Source: Nocardioides sp. 503
GTDB taxonomy: Bacteria; Actinomycetota; Actinomycetes; Propionibacteriales; Nocardioidaceae
Reading direction: 5' to 3'
DNA: 64,000 nucleotides
Assembly: GCF_004522095.1 (NCBI RefSeq)
Contig: NZ_SPUI01000002.1
Span: 186,001-250,000, forward strand
Shown here: in pieces, positions 36,258 through 44,600 of the stretch
Layout: each line of letters begins with the position of its first letter
Numbering within the stretch: the first letter of the stretch is position 1
Position numbers and translations under genes: made by a program
The notes under the pieces: generated by a model
Databases searched by the model: none
What the model saw: only the letters and a program-made list of their open reading frames with translations
Told to the model about the DNA's origin: nothing

Positions 36258-36274
36258 GCCGAGAGGCTAGGTGC

Positions 36275-37603
36275 TCAGGCGAGAGCGCGGGCGAGAACGG
36301 CGAGGGCGGTGTCCAGCTCGGCGTCCGTGCAGCCGCCGAACCCGACGATCAGGCCGTGGAGCTCCGCGGTGCGGCAGTAGTCACTGAGCAGCGGCACGTC
36401 GAAGCCGGCGCGGCGCGCGGCCTGCTGCGCCGACTCGGCGAGCGCGCGGGGCAGCACGACGGTCGCGTACATGCCGGCCACCGGCCCGTCGACGTACGGC
36501 GCGAGGGCGCCCGCCACGCGCTCGGCGCGCTCGGCGTAGGTGCGCCGGGCGGAGCGGACGACCCGGTCGACGTAGCCGTCGCGCAGGAGCGACAGGTAGG
36601 CGCGCTGCACGGGCCAGGACACGGCGTCGTGGGTGCGGTCGCGGTGCCGCTCGACGCGCTCACGCAGCGGCGCCGGGGCCACGAGCCAGCCGAGCCGGAG
36701 GCTGGGGGCCACCGACTTGCTGGCGGTGCCGAGGTAGGCGACCCGGTCGCGATCAAGGCTGGCCAGGGCGGGGATCGGAGCCACGTCGTAGCGGAACTCC
36801 GAGTCGTAGTCGTCCTCGATGACGACCGCCCCGGCGACCCGCGCCGCCTCGAGCAGCGCCAGCCGGTCCCGCCCGGACATGACCGGTCCGAGGGGGTGCT
36901 GGTGCGCGGGGGTGACGTAGGCGGCGACGACCGCCCCCAGGTCGGCGCGCGGCAGCGCGAGGGCCGGTACGTCGACGACGCGCCGGCCCGTGGCGCGCAC
37001 CGTCTCCACGGCCGCGCGGTAGCCGGGGTCCTCCATCGCCAGGTCGCCGGGCGGCAGCGCGGTCAGCAGGTGCCGGAGGCCGTCGGTGGTGCCGCTGGTG
37101 ACCAGGACGTCGTCGGGGTCGACGTCGAGACCGCGGCTGCGCGCCAGGCGGGCCGCCAGCGCCGCCCGCAGCTCGGGCAGGCCGCGCGGGTCGTCGTAGC
37201 CCCGCGGTGGCGTCGCCGCGCCCGCCTCGCGCCAGGCCCGGCGCCACGCGGGGCGGTGGCGCGGGTCGATCCAGGGCGTGCCGGCGTCGAGCCGCAGCAG
37301 CTCCCGACCGGCCCGGGCCGGCGCCCGCTGCGGGCGCGGGGGAGCGGCGACCGGACCGCTGACCGCGACGAAGGTGCCCGACCCGGCCCGGCCCTCCAGC
37401 CAGCCCTCGGCGACCAGCTGGCCGTAGGCGTGCTCGGTCACCGACCGTGCGACGCCGAGCTCGCGTGCCAGGGCCCGGCTGCTGGGCAGCCGCTCGCCGG
37501 GCGCCAGCAGGCCGCCGGTGACCAGGCGGCGTACCTGGATGCTCAGCTGCGCGCCCAGCGGGACGCCGCCGGCCCGGTCGAGCTCCACCACCAACGTGTC
37601 CAC
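36275..37603 (-). CDS. MocR/PdxR-type PLP-dependent GntR-family regulator
   Basis: The 442-residue protein has an N-terminal GntR winged helix (about 10-80, GERLPSSRALARELGVARS) fused to an aminotransferase class I-like domain. The PLP lysine is Lys296 in GTASKSVAPSLRLGW, and VTSGTTDGLRHLL and EDDYDSEFRY are also typical. MocR proteins usually control pyridoxal-phosphate or aminobutyrate genes next to them. GTG 37603 is chosen because the ATG at 37651 would put the operator palindrome inside the coding sequence. It is divergent from the flavin-binding gene at 37672, its likely target. Confidence 0.9.
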   Translation of the reverse strand: MDTLVVELDRAGGVPLGAQLSIQVRRLVTGGLLAPGERLPSSRALARELGVARSVTEHAYGQLVAEGWLEGRAGSGTFVAVSGPVAAPPRPQRAPARAGRELLRLDAGTPWIDPRHRPAWRRAWREAGAATPPRGYDDPRGLPELRAALAARLARSRGLDVDPDDVLVTSGTTDGLRHLLTALPPGDLAMEDPGYRAAVETVRATGRRVVDVPALALPRADLGAVVAAYVTPAHQHPLGPVMSGRDRLALLEAARVAGAVVIEDDYDSEFRYDVAPIPALASLDRDRVAYLGTASKSVAPSLRLGWLVAPAPLRERVERHRDRTHDAVSWPVQRAYLSLLRDGYVDRVVRSARRTYAERAERVAGALAPYVDGPVAGMYATVVLPRALAESAQQAARRAGFDVPLLSDYCRTAELHGLIVGFGGCTDAELDTALAVLARALA

Positions 37604-37630
37604 GAGTGTCCTGTCCGGATCGTCCCGAAG

Positions 37631-37665
37631 TGGCCCCTGACGGCGGGCCATTGCGGCTCCAGACT
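37631..37665 (+). promoter_or_regulatory. divergent promoter with TGGCCC-N8-GGGCCA operator
   Basis: A perfect 6-bp inverted repeat, TGGCCC (37631-37636) and GGGCCA (37645-37650), flanks a -35-like CTGACG (37637-37642). A -10-like CAGACT (37660-37665) follows after 17 bases and lies 6 bases before the ATG at 37672. AAGTGGCC at the left edge resembles AAGTGG half-sites remembered for PdxR. It is the likely binding site of the MocR-type regulator. Confidence 0.55.
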
Positions 37666-37671
37666 AGAGCC

Positions 37672-38349
37672 ATGACGACCGCACCGCTCTCGCCCTCCTC
37701 CCGTACGTCGGTCAACCGCGGCCGCAACCGCGCGGTGTCCGACCGCGCCGAGCTGCACGCGCTCCTGGCCGACGGGCTCGTCGCGCACGTGGGGGTCGAC
37801 GTGGGCGAGCACCCGGTCGTGCTGCCGGTGGCCTACGCGGTGGACCTGGACGGGCCCGACGAGGACGGCACCCTCTACATCCACGGCTCCGTGGCGGCCC
37901 GTTGGCTGACGAGCTCCGAGGGCAGCACGGTCTGCGTGACCGTGACCGAGGTCGACGGCCTCGTCGCCGCCCGCTCGGCCTTCCACCACTCGATGAACTA
38001 CCGCTCGGCGGTGGTGATCGGCCGCGCCCGCATCGTCACCGACCCCGACGAGAAGGCCCACGCCCTCACGCTGACCGTCGACCACATGGTGCCCGGACGA
38101 GCGGCCACCCTGCGTCCGCACACGCGCAAGGAGGTGGCGGCCACCTCGGTGCTCGCCGTACCCCTGCACGAGGCGTCGCTCAAGGTGCGCGCCGAGGGCC
38201 CCGTCGACGACCCCGAGGACGTCGAGGCGGGGGTGTGGGGCGGCGTGATCCCGGTGCGCCGGGTGGCGGGTGCGCCGGTGCCGTCGCCGGAGTCGGTGGC
38301 CGACCCGGTGCCCGCCGACGTGGTCCGGCGTGCCGAGGCGCTCGCGTGA
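37672..38349 (+). CDS. pyridoxamine 5'-phosphate oxidase-like flavin-binding protein
   Basis: This 225-residue protein has the split-barrel fold of the PNPOx-like/NimA family. An early RAVSDRAELHALLADGLVAH leads to HVGVDVGEHPVVLPVAYAVD, then LYIHGSVAARWL, then CVTVTEVDGLVAARSAFHHS, the flavin-phosphate-binding pattern. It is not true PdxH and the substrate is unknown. It is divergent from a PLP-dependent MocR regulator, which supports a vitamin B6-related role. It lies 18 bases before ndk but ndk has its own -10. Confidence 0.88.
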   Translation: MTTAPLSPSSRTSVNRGRNRAVSDRAELHALLADGLVAHVGVDVGEHPVVLPVAYAVDLDGPDEDGTLYIHGSVAARWLTSSEGSTVCVTVTEVDGLVAARSAFHHSMNYRSAVVIGRARIVTDPDEKAHALTLTVDHMVPGRAATLRPHTRKEVAATSVLAVPLHEASLKVRAEGPVDDPEDVEAGVWGGVIPVRRVAGAPVPSPESVADPVPADVVRRAEALA

Positions 38350-38354
38350 CTGGC

Positions 38355-38360
38355 TAGGGT
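38355..38360 (+). promoter_or_regulatory. leaderless promoter -10 of ndk
   Basis: TAGGGT ends 7 bases before the ATG at 38368, with no Shine-Dalgarno. It follows the flavin-protein stop by 5 bases. Confidence 0.55.
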
Positions 38361-38367
38361 CTGCCGC

Positions 38368-38781
38368 ATGACCGAGACGTCTCGCACCCTCGTCCTGCTC
38401 AAGCCCGACACCGTCCGCCGCGGGCTGGTGGGGGAGGTGCTCTCCCGCTTCGAGGCCAAGGGCCTGCGCATCGTCGCCCTCGAGCACCGCCAGATCGACG
38501 GCGCGAAGGCCGACGAGCACTACGCCGAGCACGTCGAGCGCGACTTCTACCCGCCGCTGCGCGACTTCGTCACGAGCGGTCCGCTGGTGGCGCTCGTGCT
38601 CGAGGGCGACTCCGCCATCGAGGTGGTGCGCGCGCTCAACGGCGCCACCGACGGCCGCGCGGCCGCGCCCGGCACGATCCGCGGCGACCTCTCGCTCTCC
38701 AACCGCGAGAACCTCGTGCACGGCTCGGACTCCGCGGAGTCGGCCGAGCGCGAGATCGCGATCTGGTTCCCGGGGCTCTGA
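38368..38781 (+). CDS. ndk: nucleoside diphosphate kinase
   Basis: This kinase transfers phosphate between NTPs and NDPs through a phospho-histidine (137 residues). The start SRTLVLLKPDTVRRGLVGEV is characteristic, and the active-site His118 lies in NLVHGSDS. IRGDL and EIAIWFPG complete the family pattern. In most actinobacteria it follows folC-DUF4233 directly; here the broken sigma locus and the MocR block separate them. Confidence 0.97.
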   Translation: MTETSRTLVLLKPDTVRRGLVGEVLSRFEAKGLRIVALEHRQIDGAKADEHYAEHVERDFYPPLRDFVTSGPLVALVLEGDSAIEVVRALNGATDGRAAAPGTIRGDLSLSNRENLVHGSDSAESAEREIAIWFPGL

Positions 38782-38857
38782 CCCTCAGGGGGCGCCGGTC
38801 ATCCACAGGCCGGAAGCCGCCGGTTTCCGCCGCCATGGCCGGGGGCAGCCTCCCGGC

Positions 38858-39385
38858 ATGGAGCTGCATCCCGTGCCCGACCCCACCGGTGACCCGTTCG
38901 TCGACGCCGTGCGCCGGCGTCATCCCGACGTCGACGTCGTGCTGCTGCCCCCCGAGCCACCTCCACCCGGGCCCGACCAGGTCGTCGACGAGGACCTCCC
39001 GCGCGCGACGCTCGCCCGGGTCGCCACCCTCGCCCGGCAGCTGTGGGCCTCGACCGCGCGCGACAGCGACGTCGTCCCCGAGACGCGTCTCGCCTTCGGC
39101 GACGGTCCGGGCGCCGTGCGTGCCGCCGCCCGGGTCGCGACGCGCCGCGACGACGGCTTCCACGTGCTGGTCGCCCTGCGTCACGAGCTCGAGACCCACG
39201 GGTGGGAGGTCACCCGACCGCCGGGCGCGGTGGAGCGGGTCGAGGCCCACCTCGACGACCTCGTCGTCACGGCCTCCTACGTCGAAGGCGCCGGCGCGCT
39301 GCTCTTCCAGGTCTGGTCCGGGTCGCTCGCCGTCGGCCCGGAGCGGGCGCGCGAGCTGACCTGCGCGACGCGGGGTGGTCGGTGA
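38858..39385 (+). CDS. hypothetical protein of the DUF1023 type VII-associated operon
   Basis: I do not recognise this 175-residue protein. It has a Pro-rich stretch (about 30-41, LLPPEPPPPG), no signal peptide and no membrane helix. The middle and end (GFHVLVALRHELETHGWEV, DDLVVTASYVEGAGALLFQV) suggest a mixed alpha/beta cytosolic fold. Its stop overlaps the next ATG (TGATG), so it opens a tightly coupled four-gene operon with an EspC-like protein and a DUF1023 hydrolase. A chaperone or accessory role is possible but unproved. Confidence 0.8.
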   Translation: MELHPVPDPTGDPFVDAVRRRHPDVDVVLLPPEPPPPGPDQVVDEDLPRATLARVATLARQLWASTARDSDVVPETRLAFGDGPGAVRAAARVATRRDDGFHVLVALRHELETHGWEVTRPPGAVERVEAHLDDLVVTASYVEGAGALLFQVWSGSLAVGPERARELTCATRGGR

Positions 39386-39684
39386 TGGAGGTCGTGCCCG
39401 TCAGCGTCGGCGAGGCGTCCCGTGCCTGGGACGAGCAGCACCTCGACCTCGACGCCGCCGCCACCCAGATCGCGGACGCCGACACCAGCGGCTTCACCAC
39501 CCACGTCCGGGGGGCCGCCACCCGCTTCCTCGCGCAGTGGCAGCGCCACGCGGAGGGCCTCGGCACCGTCTCGGAGCAGCGGGCCGACGGCCTGCGCACG
39601 ACGATCGCCGACTACGTCACCAGCGACGAGGCCACCCGCGGCGACCTGGTCGCGCTGCTCACCTACACGCAGGAGGTGCGATGA
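39385..39684 (+). CDS. EspC/WXG100-like small helical protein
   Basis: This 99-residue all-helical protein lacks a canonical WXG turn. It has the length and pattern of EspC-type or ESX-like proteins (VSVGEASRAWDEQHLDLDAA, then a second helix with FLAQWQRHAEGL). No signal peptide is present. It overlaps both neighbours by a few bases, and the DUF1023 hydrolase that follows starts with its own WXG-like helices, so the two may be a secreted pair. Confidence 0.75.
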   Translation: MEVVPVSVGEASRAWDEQHLDLDAAATQIADADTSGFTTHVRGAATRFLAQWQRHAEGLGTVSEQRADGLRTTIADYVTSDEATRGDLVALLTYTQEVR

Positions 39685-41447
39685 CCACGATCCAGCTCCC
39701 GCCGCTGCCGCGGGTGGCGCCCGCGCTCACCTGCGACCCCGCCGCGATCAGCGCCTGCGGCGCCGACCTGCTGGCGGCCTCCGCCCAGGTCGACGACCTC
39801 GGGACCTTCGTCGCCGGCCGGGCGCGCGTCGACGACTGGACCGGCGAGGCCGCCACGGCCTACCACCAGGCGATCGCCCCCACCGGGCGTCGCGCCGACG
39901 CCATGTCGCTGGCCCTGCGCGGCGTCGCCCACCGCGTGGAGGAGCACTCCGCCGAGATGCAGCGCCTCCTCGACCGCCGTACGGCGCTGGAGGACCGCCA
40001 GCAGCACCTCGCCCAGCAGGTGGCCCACCTGCGCGCCGAGGTGGCCACCACCACCGAGGAGGGGGCCGCCGAGCTCCAGGCCGACTGCGACCGGGTGGCG
40101 GGCCAGGTGCAGGCCTACGAGACCGACCTCGACACCTGGGTGAGCGACCTGGCGACCGAGGAGTCGGAGATGAGCCAGGCGTTCACCCGGGTGCTCGGCG
40201 CCGACGACGTCGACCGGATCTACGGCGGCGTCGCCGACCCGGCCGACGGGCCCCTGCGCGACAAGCCCGGCGCCGGGGCCTCCCCGGCCGAGGTCCACGC
40301 CTGGTGGGCCGCTCTCACGGCCGCGCAGCGGCGCGCCGTCATCGCGGCCGCGCCGGGCGCCATCGGCAACCTCGACGGCATCCCGGCCTCCGCCCGTCAC
40401 GCCGCCAACACGGTGGCCCTCGGCCGCGACCTCGCCGACTACGCCCACACCGAGGACGCCGGGGTGCTCACCGACGACGAGCGCACCTGCTACGACAACG
40501 CCCTGGCCGCCGACGAGGCCCGGCGCGAGATCGAGGGCCGCCACGACCCGGTCACCGGTGAGCCGATCGTGGCCCAGATCTACATCTACGACCCCGCCGC
40601 CTTCGACGGCGACGGTGCGGTCGCGATCTCCGCGGGCGACCTCGACACCGCCGACAACGTCGCGGTCGTCGTGCCCGGCTTCGGCACCGACGGGGAGAGC
40701 GCCCCCTACCAGGCCGACCGGGCGGCCACGCTCTACGAGTCGACACGCGTGCTCGACCCGAGCGCCACCAACGCCTCGCTGTTCTGGATCGGCTACGACG
40801 CTCCCGACAACGCCCCGTGGGACGAGGGCTACGACGGCGCGGGGGTCGTCACCGAGTCGATGGCCGCCGCCGGCGGCGAGCGGCTCGCCGACACCATCGA
40901 CGGCCTGCGCGCGAGCCGCGAGGACGACCCGGCCCACCTCACCGCGATCGGGCACAGCTACGGCTCCACGACGACCGGCCACGGCGCCCATGATCACGGG
41001 CTCGGCGTCGACGACGTCGTCTTCGTCGGGAGCCCCGGCGTGGGTGGCGACACCGACCACGCCAGCGACACCGGCGTCGACCCCGACCACGTCTGGGCCG
41101 GCTCCAACAGCCGCGACCCCATCGCGGACCTCGGCAACCACGGCTGGGTCCACGGCGAGACCGTCTTCGGGGCCGGGCTGGGCGACGACCCCGCCGAGGA
41201 CGACTTCGGCGCCCACCGGTTCCAGGCGGAGTCGACGACCCGGGGCGGCGCCTACTCCTTCGGCGACCACTCCAAGTACTTCGACCACGACACCGAGTCG
41301 CTGGCCAACATCAGCCACATCGTCAACGGCGACTACGACGCCGTCCAGGAGGCCGAGCACCTCCACGACCCGTTCCTGGGGCCGGTCGAGGATCCCGAGT
41401 ACGACCGCGAGCCCACCAGCCCGACGACGAGCAGCCTCACGCCGTGA
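39681..41447 (+). CDS. DUF1023 alpha/beta hydrolase with WXG-like N-terminal domain
   Basis: The first 200 or so residues of this 588-residue protein are helical: a WXG-like segment with VDDWTGEAATAYHQA and a coiled-coil-like tract (RTALEDRQQHLAQQVAHL). The C-terminal half is the DUF1023 alpha/beta hydrolase domain, with VAVVVPGFGTDGES and the nucleophile elbow AIGHSYGSTTT (Ser about 426) followed by VFVGSPGVGGD. No signal peptide is seen. AGGAGG precedes the ATG. This architecture is typical of actinobacterial type VII-associated effectors; the substrate is unknown. Confidence 0.9.
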   Translation: MTTIQLPPLPRVAPALTCDPAAISACGADLLAASAQVDDLGTFVAGRARVDDWTGEAATAYHQAIAPTGRRADAMSLALRGVAHRVEEHSAEMQRLLDRRTALEDRQQHLAQQVAHLRAEVATTTEEGAAELQADCDRVAGQVQAYETDLDTWVSDLATEESEMSQAFTRVLGADDVDRIYGGVADPADGPLRDKPGAGASPAEVHAWWAALTAAQRRAVIAAAPGAIGNLDGIPASARHAANTVALGRDLADYAHTEDAGVLTDDERTCYDNALAADEARREIEGRHDPVTGEPIVAQIYIYDPAAFDGDGAVAISAGDLDTADNVAVVVPGFGTDGESAPYQADRAATLYESTRVLDPSATNASLFWIGYDAPDNAPWDEGYDGAGVVTESMAAAGGERLADTIDGLRASREDDPAHLTAIGHSYGSTTTGHGAHDHGLGVDDVVFVGSPGVGGDTDHASDTGVDPDHVWAGSNSRDPIADLGNHGWVHGETVFGAGLGDDPAEDDFGAHRFQAESTTRGGAYSFGDHSKYFDHDTESLANISHIVNGDYDAVQEAEHLHDPFLGPVEDPEYDREPTSPTTSSLTP

Positions 41448-41983
41448 GGGTGATGGCAGGCTGGGTCCTCGTGGCGGCCGTGCTCAGCGGCTGCGGGGCA
41501 GGAGGCGACGGCGTGGACGACCCGGACAGTAGTCCCACGGCGAACGCGGCCCTGGAGCAGCAGCGTGAGGACGTCAGGGCCGCGGCCGCCGAGCTCGTGA
41601 CCGGCGCGATCGGCGCCCTGGGCGGCCGGTCCTCGCACACCGGCGGCGGCTTCGACGGCTGCGCGTCGGCGGGCGTCGACGAGTTCGGCTCCTTCCGCTA
41701 CCGCGCCAGCGGCCGGGTCGACGTGGGTCCCGGGGCCGTCCGCCCCTACCTCGACGCGCTGGGGCCGGTGCTGACCGCGGCCGGGTTCGACGAGCCGGCC
41801 CTGCGCGAGCGTCCGGGCGGGCAGACCCTGCAGGCCGAGCGCGACGGCGTGAGCGCGGCGTTCTCCGAGCTCCCGGGCAACGGCGACTACGTCCTGGTCA
41901 ACCTCCAGGGCCCGTGCGTCGAGGTGCCTGAAAGCGACCGCGACACGTGGCTGCGCCGCCAGGACCCCACGCCGTACCTCTGA
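41444..41983 (+). CDS. putative lipoprotein of the DUF1023 operon
   Basis: This 179-residue protein has a type II signal sequence: a basic start, a hydrophobic core and the lipobox LSGC (Cys17). The mature part has a helical segment (about 37-60) and a mixed domain. The GTG at 41444 overlaps the DUF1023 stop. Such small lipoproteins accompany DUF1023 hydrolases and may be immunity or docking proteins; that is inference. No family recognised. Confidence 0.82.
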   Translation: MRVMAGWVLVAAVLSGCGAGGDGVDDPDSSPTANAALEQQREDVRAAAAELVTGAIGALGGRSSHTGGGFDGCASAGVDEFGSFRYRASGRVDVGPGAVRPYLDALGPVLTAAGFDEPALRERPGGQTLQAERDGVSAAFSELPGNGDYVLVNLQGPCVEVPESDRDTWLRRQDPTPYL

Positions 41984-42136
41984 GCGGCTCGTCACACCCG
42001 CAACACGCGTCTCACCCGTCTCGGCGTGCCTGCGCCGTTCCGGGCCGTGGGAAACCTACGCTCGCTGTCGGGTACGGCGAGGCGTGCGCGCCGTCCTCTT
42101 CCCCGGGCGCACGCAACCGAGCTGCGAGGCTTTGGC

Positions 42137-43165
42137 ATGGCGAACAGCTTCATCGGCCGCGACATGGCGGTGGATCTCGGCACGGCGAACACCCTCGTCT
42201 ACGTGCGCCGCAAGGGCGTCATGCTCGACGAGCCCAGCGTCGTCGCCGTCAACGACACCACCGGCGAGATCCTGGCGGTCGGCCACGAGGCCAAGCGGAT
42301 GATCGGGCGCACCCCCGACGACATCACCGCGATCCGGCCCCTCAAGGACGGCGTCATCGCCGACTTCGACGCCACCGAGCAGATGCTGCGCTTCTTCATC
42401 CAGCGCGTGCACAAGCGCCGCTACTTCGCCAAGCCCCGGATGGTCATCTGCGTCCCGAGCGGCATCACGCCCGTGGAGCAGCGCGCGGTCAAGGAGGCCG
42501 GCTACCAGGCCGGCGCCCGCCGCGTCTACATCGTCGAGGAGCCCATGGCCGCCGCCATCGGCGCCGGGCTGCCCGTGCACCAGCCCACCGGCAACATGGT
42601 CGTCGACGTCGGCGGGGGCACGACCGAGGTCGCCGTCATCTCGCTCGGCGGCATCGTCACCTCCCTGAGCATCCGCACCGCCGGCGACGAGCTCGACCAG
42701 GCGATCGTGACCTGGATGAAGAAGGAGCACTCCCTGATGCTGGGGGAGCGCACCGCCGAGGAGGTCAAGATGACCCTCGGCTCGGCGTTCCCGTCGGCGA
42801 AGGAGCCCGAGGCCGAGATCCGCGGCCGCGACCTGGTCACCGGGCTGCCCCGCACCGTCGTCGTCTCCGCGGTGGAGATCCGCCAGGCCCTCGAGGAGCC
42901 GCTGCACGCGATCGTCGACGCGGTCCGCGCCACCCTGGACCAGACCCCGCCCGAGCTCGCCGGCGACATCATGGACCGCGGGATCGTGCTCACCGGTGGG
43001 GGAGCCCTGCTGCGCGGCCTCGACGAGCGCCTGCGCCACGAGACCGGGATGCCGGTCCACGTGGCCGACGAGCCGCTGCTCTCGGTCGCGCTCGGCGCCG
43101 GCCGCTGCGTGGAGGAGTTCGAGGCCCTGCGCCAGGTGCTGGTCTCCGACCGGAGGCGGCCGTGA
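42137..43165 (+). CDS. mreB: rod shape-determining actin-like protein MreB
   Basis: MreB polymerises under the membrane and guides lateral cell wall synthesis (342 residues). MAVDLGTANTLVYV (phosphate 1), VVDVGGGTTEVAVISLGG (phosphate 2) and GIVLTGGGALLRGLD (adenosine) are all present. The ATG at 42137 gives the usual start; a weak GAGG box precedes it. TACGCT near 42056 could be a -10. The presence of mreB suggests a rod-shaped cell. It heads a five-gene operon in which each gene overlaps the next by 4 bases. Confidence 0.97.
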   Translation: MANSFIGRDMAVDLGTANTLVYVRRKGVMLDEPSVVAVNDTTGEILAVGHEAKRMIGRTPDDITAIRPLKDGVIADFDATEQMLRFFIQRVHKRRYFAKPRMVICVPSGITPVEQRAVKEAGYQAGARRVYIVEEPMAAAIGAGLPVHQPTGNMVVDVGGGTTEVAVISLGGIVTSLSIRTAGDELDQAIVTWMKKEHSLMLGERTAEEVKMTLGSAFPSAKEPEAEIRGRDLVTGLPRTVVVSAVEIRQALEEPLHAIVDAVRATLDQTPPELAGDIMDRGIVLTGGGALLRGLDERLRHETGMPVHVADEPLLSVALGAGRCVEEFEALRQVLVSDRRRP

Positions 43166-44091
43166 GGCGCCCCGACCTCGGCCGCGAGCGCCGCTGGCGC
43201 ACCGACGTCGGCAGCAGCGGCCAGCCGCCGCGGGCGCTGGTCGTCGCCCTCGTCCTGGCCTGCGCCACCCTGATGACCCTCGACCGCTCGACCGGCGACA
43301 GCTCCCCGGTCGACGGCGCGCGCCGCGCGATGGGCGAGGTCTACGGGCCCGTCGAGGTCGGCGCCGCGGGTGCCGTGCGCCCGTTCGTCGCGATCCCCGA
43401 GTGGTTCCGCAGCCGCGGCGACATGCGCGACGAGATCGACGAGCTCGAGGCCGAGAACGCCGCGCTGCGCAGCTCGGTCAACACCTCCGGCTACGACCGC
43501 AACAAGCTCGCCGAGTACGACGGCCTCACCGCGGCCGCCGGCACCCTCGGCTACGCCCTGGTCCCGGCCCGCGTCGTGGGCATGGGCCCGTCCCAGTCGT
43601 TCTCCAGCACGGTCACGATCGACGCCGGCGCCAGCTCCGGACTGAGCCCCGACATGACGGTCGTCAACAACGACGGCCTCGTCGGCCGGGTCCTGCGCGT
43701 GACCCGCACGACCGCGACCGTCCTGCTCGTCATCGACGCCGACTCCGTCGTCGGCGGCCGCGTGGGCGACAGCATGGAGATCGGGATGCTCCACGGTCGC
43801 GGCGTCCTGGGCGACGAGGGCCGCCTGGACCTCGAGCTCATCGACCAGTCGGTCGTGCCGGCCCGCGGCGACTCCGTGGTCACGTGGGGAAGCGAGAGCG
43901 GCGCGCCGTACGTCTCGGGCGTCCCGGTCGGCAGCATCTCCAAGGTCTTCGCCAACGTGCGCGACGGCTCCCAGCGCGCGGTGATCGACCCGTTCGTCGA
44001 CTTCGGCGCCCTCGACCTCGTCGGGGTCGTCGTCCCGTCCGGCACCGAGAGCGACCGCGCGGTGATCGAGGCGGACGGGAGCCTCCAGTGA
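43162..44091 (+). CDS. mreC: rod shape-determining protein MreC
   Basis: MreC links MreB to PBP2 in the periplasm (309 residues). A cytoplasmic basic start, one membrane helix (about 24-42), a short coiled coil (about 85-110, EIDELEAENAALRSSV) and two beta-barrel domains are seen. VNNDGLVGRVLRVTRTTATV is the conserved core. The GTG overlaps the mreB stop. Confidence 0.95.
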   Translation: MRRPDLGRERRWRTDVGSSGQPPRALVVALVLACATLMTLDRSTGDSSPVDGARRAMGEVYGPVEVGAAGAVRPFVAIPEWFRSRGDMRDEIDELEAENAALRSSVNTSGYDRNKLAEYDGLTAAAGTLGYALVPARVVGMGPSQSFSSTVTIDAGASSGLSPDMTVVNNDGLVGRVLRVTRTTATVLLVIDADSVVGGRVGDSMEIGMLHGRGVLGDEGRLDLELIDQSVVPARGDSVVTWGSESGAPYVSGVPVGSISKVFANVRDGSQRAVIDPFVDFGALDLVGVVVPSGTESDRAVIEADGSLQ

Positions 44092-44600
44092 ACCCGCTGC
44101 GCGCCCTCCTCGCCGCCCTCGCGGTCTCCGTCGCCCTGGTCCTGCAGGTCTCGGTGTTCCCCTACGTCGCCTGGCAGGGCGTGGTCCCCAACCTGGTCCT
44201 CCTCGTGGTCGTGGGTGCGGCCGTCGTGCGCGGCGCCCAGTTCGCGATGGTGCTCGGCTTCGCCGCGGGCGTGCTCCTCGACCTGGCCCCGCCCGCCGAC
44301 CACGTCGCCGGGCGCTGGGCCCTGGCCTTCGTCCTCGTCGGGTACGTCGCCGGCCGGGTCGCCCAGCACGGGCGGCCCACCGCCACCACGGTGCTCGCCA
44401 CCGTCGCCGCGTCGTCCTTCCTCGGGACGTCGCTCTTCGCGCTCAGCGGCCTGGTCCTGCGCGACCCGCCGCTCACCATCCCGGACCTGCTCCAGGTCGT
44501 GCTCGTCTCGGTGGTGTGGGACGTCGTGCTCACGCCGTTCGTGCTGCCGCTGGTGATGACGATGTTCCACCGCATCGAGCCCGAGCGGGCGGTCCAGTGA
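44088..44600 (+). CDS. mreD: rod shape-determining membrane protein MreD
   Basis: This 170-residue protein has five to six hydrophobic helices and the pattern PNLVLLVVVGAAVVRG, the usual MreD signature region. It sits between mreC and the PBP2 gene. It starts with GTG overlapping the mreC stop and ends overlapping the mrdA start. It is required for elongasome function in rod-shaped bacteria. Confidence 0.93.
   Translation: MNPLRALLAALAVSVALVLQVSVFPYVAWQGVVPNLVLLVVVGAAVVRGAQFAMVLGFAAGVLLDLAPPADHVAGRWALAFVLVGYVAGRVAQHGRPTATTVLATVAASSFLGTSLFALSGLVLRDPPLTIPDLLQVVLVSVVWDVVLTPFVLPLVMTMFHRIEPERAVQ

Noticed and set aside
37604..37651. ATG at 37651 as the start of the MocR-type regulator
   Set aside because: The extra 16 residues are unlike the family, and they would cover the operator palindrome and -35 region.
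41984..42136. A regulatory RNA upstream of mreB
   Set aside because: Only a weak TACGCT -10 and no stable conserved-looking structure were seen by eye.
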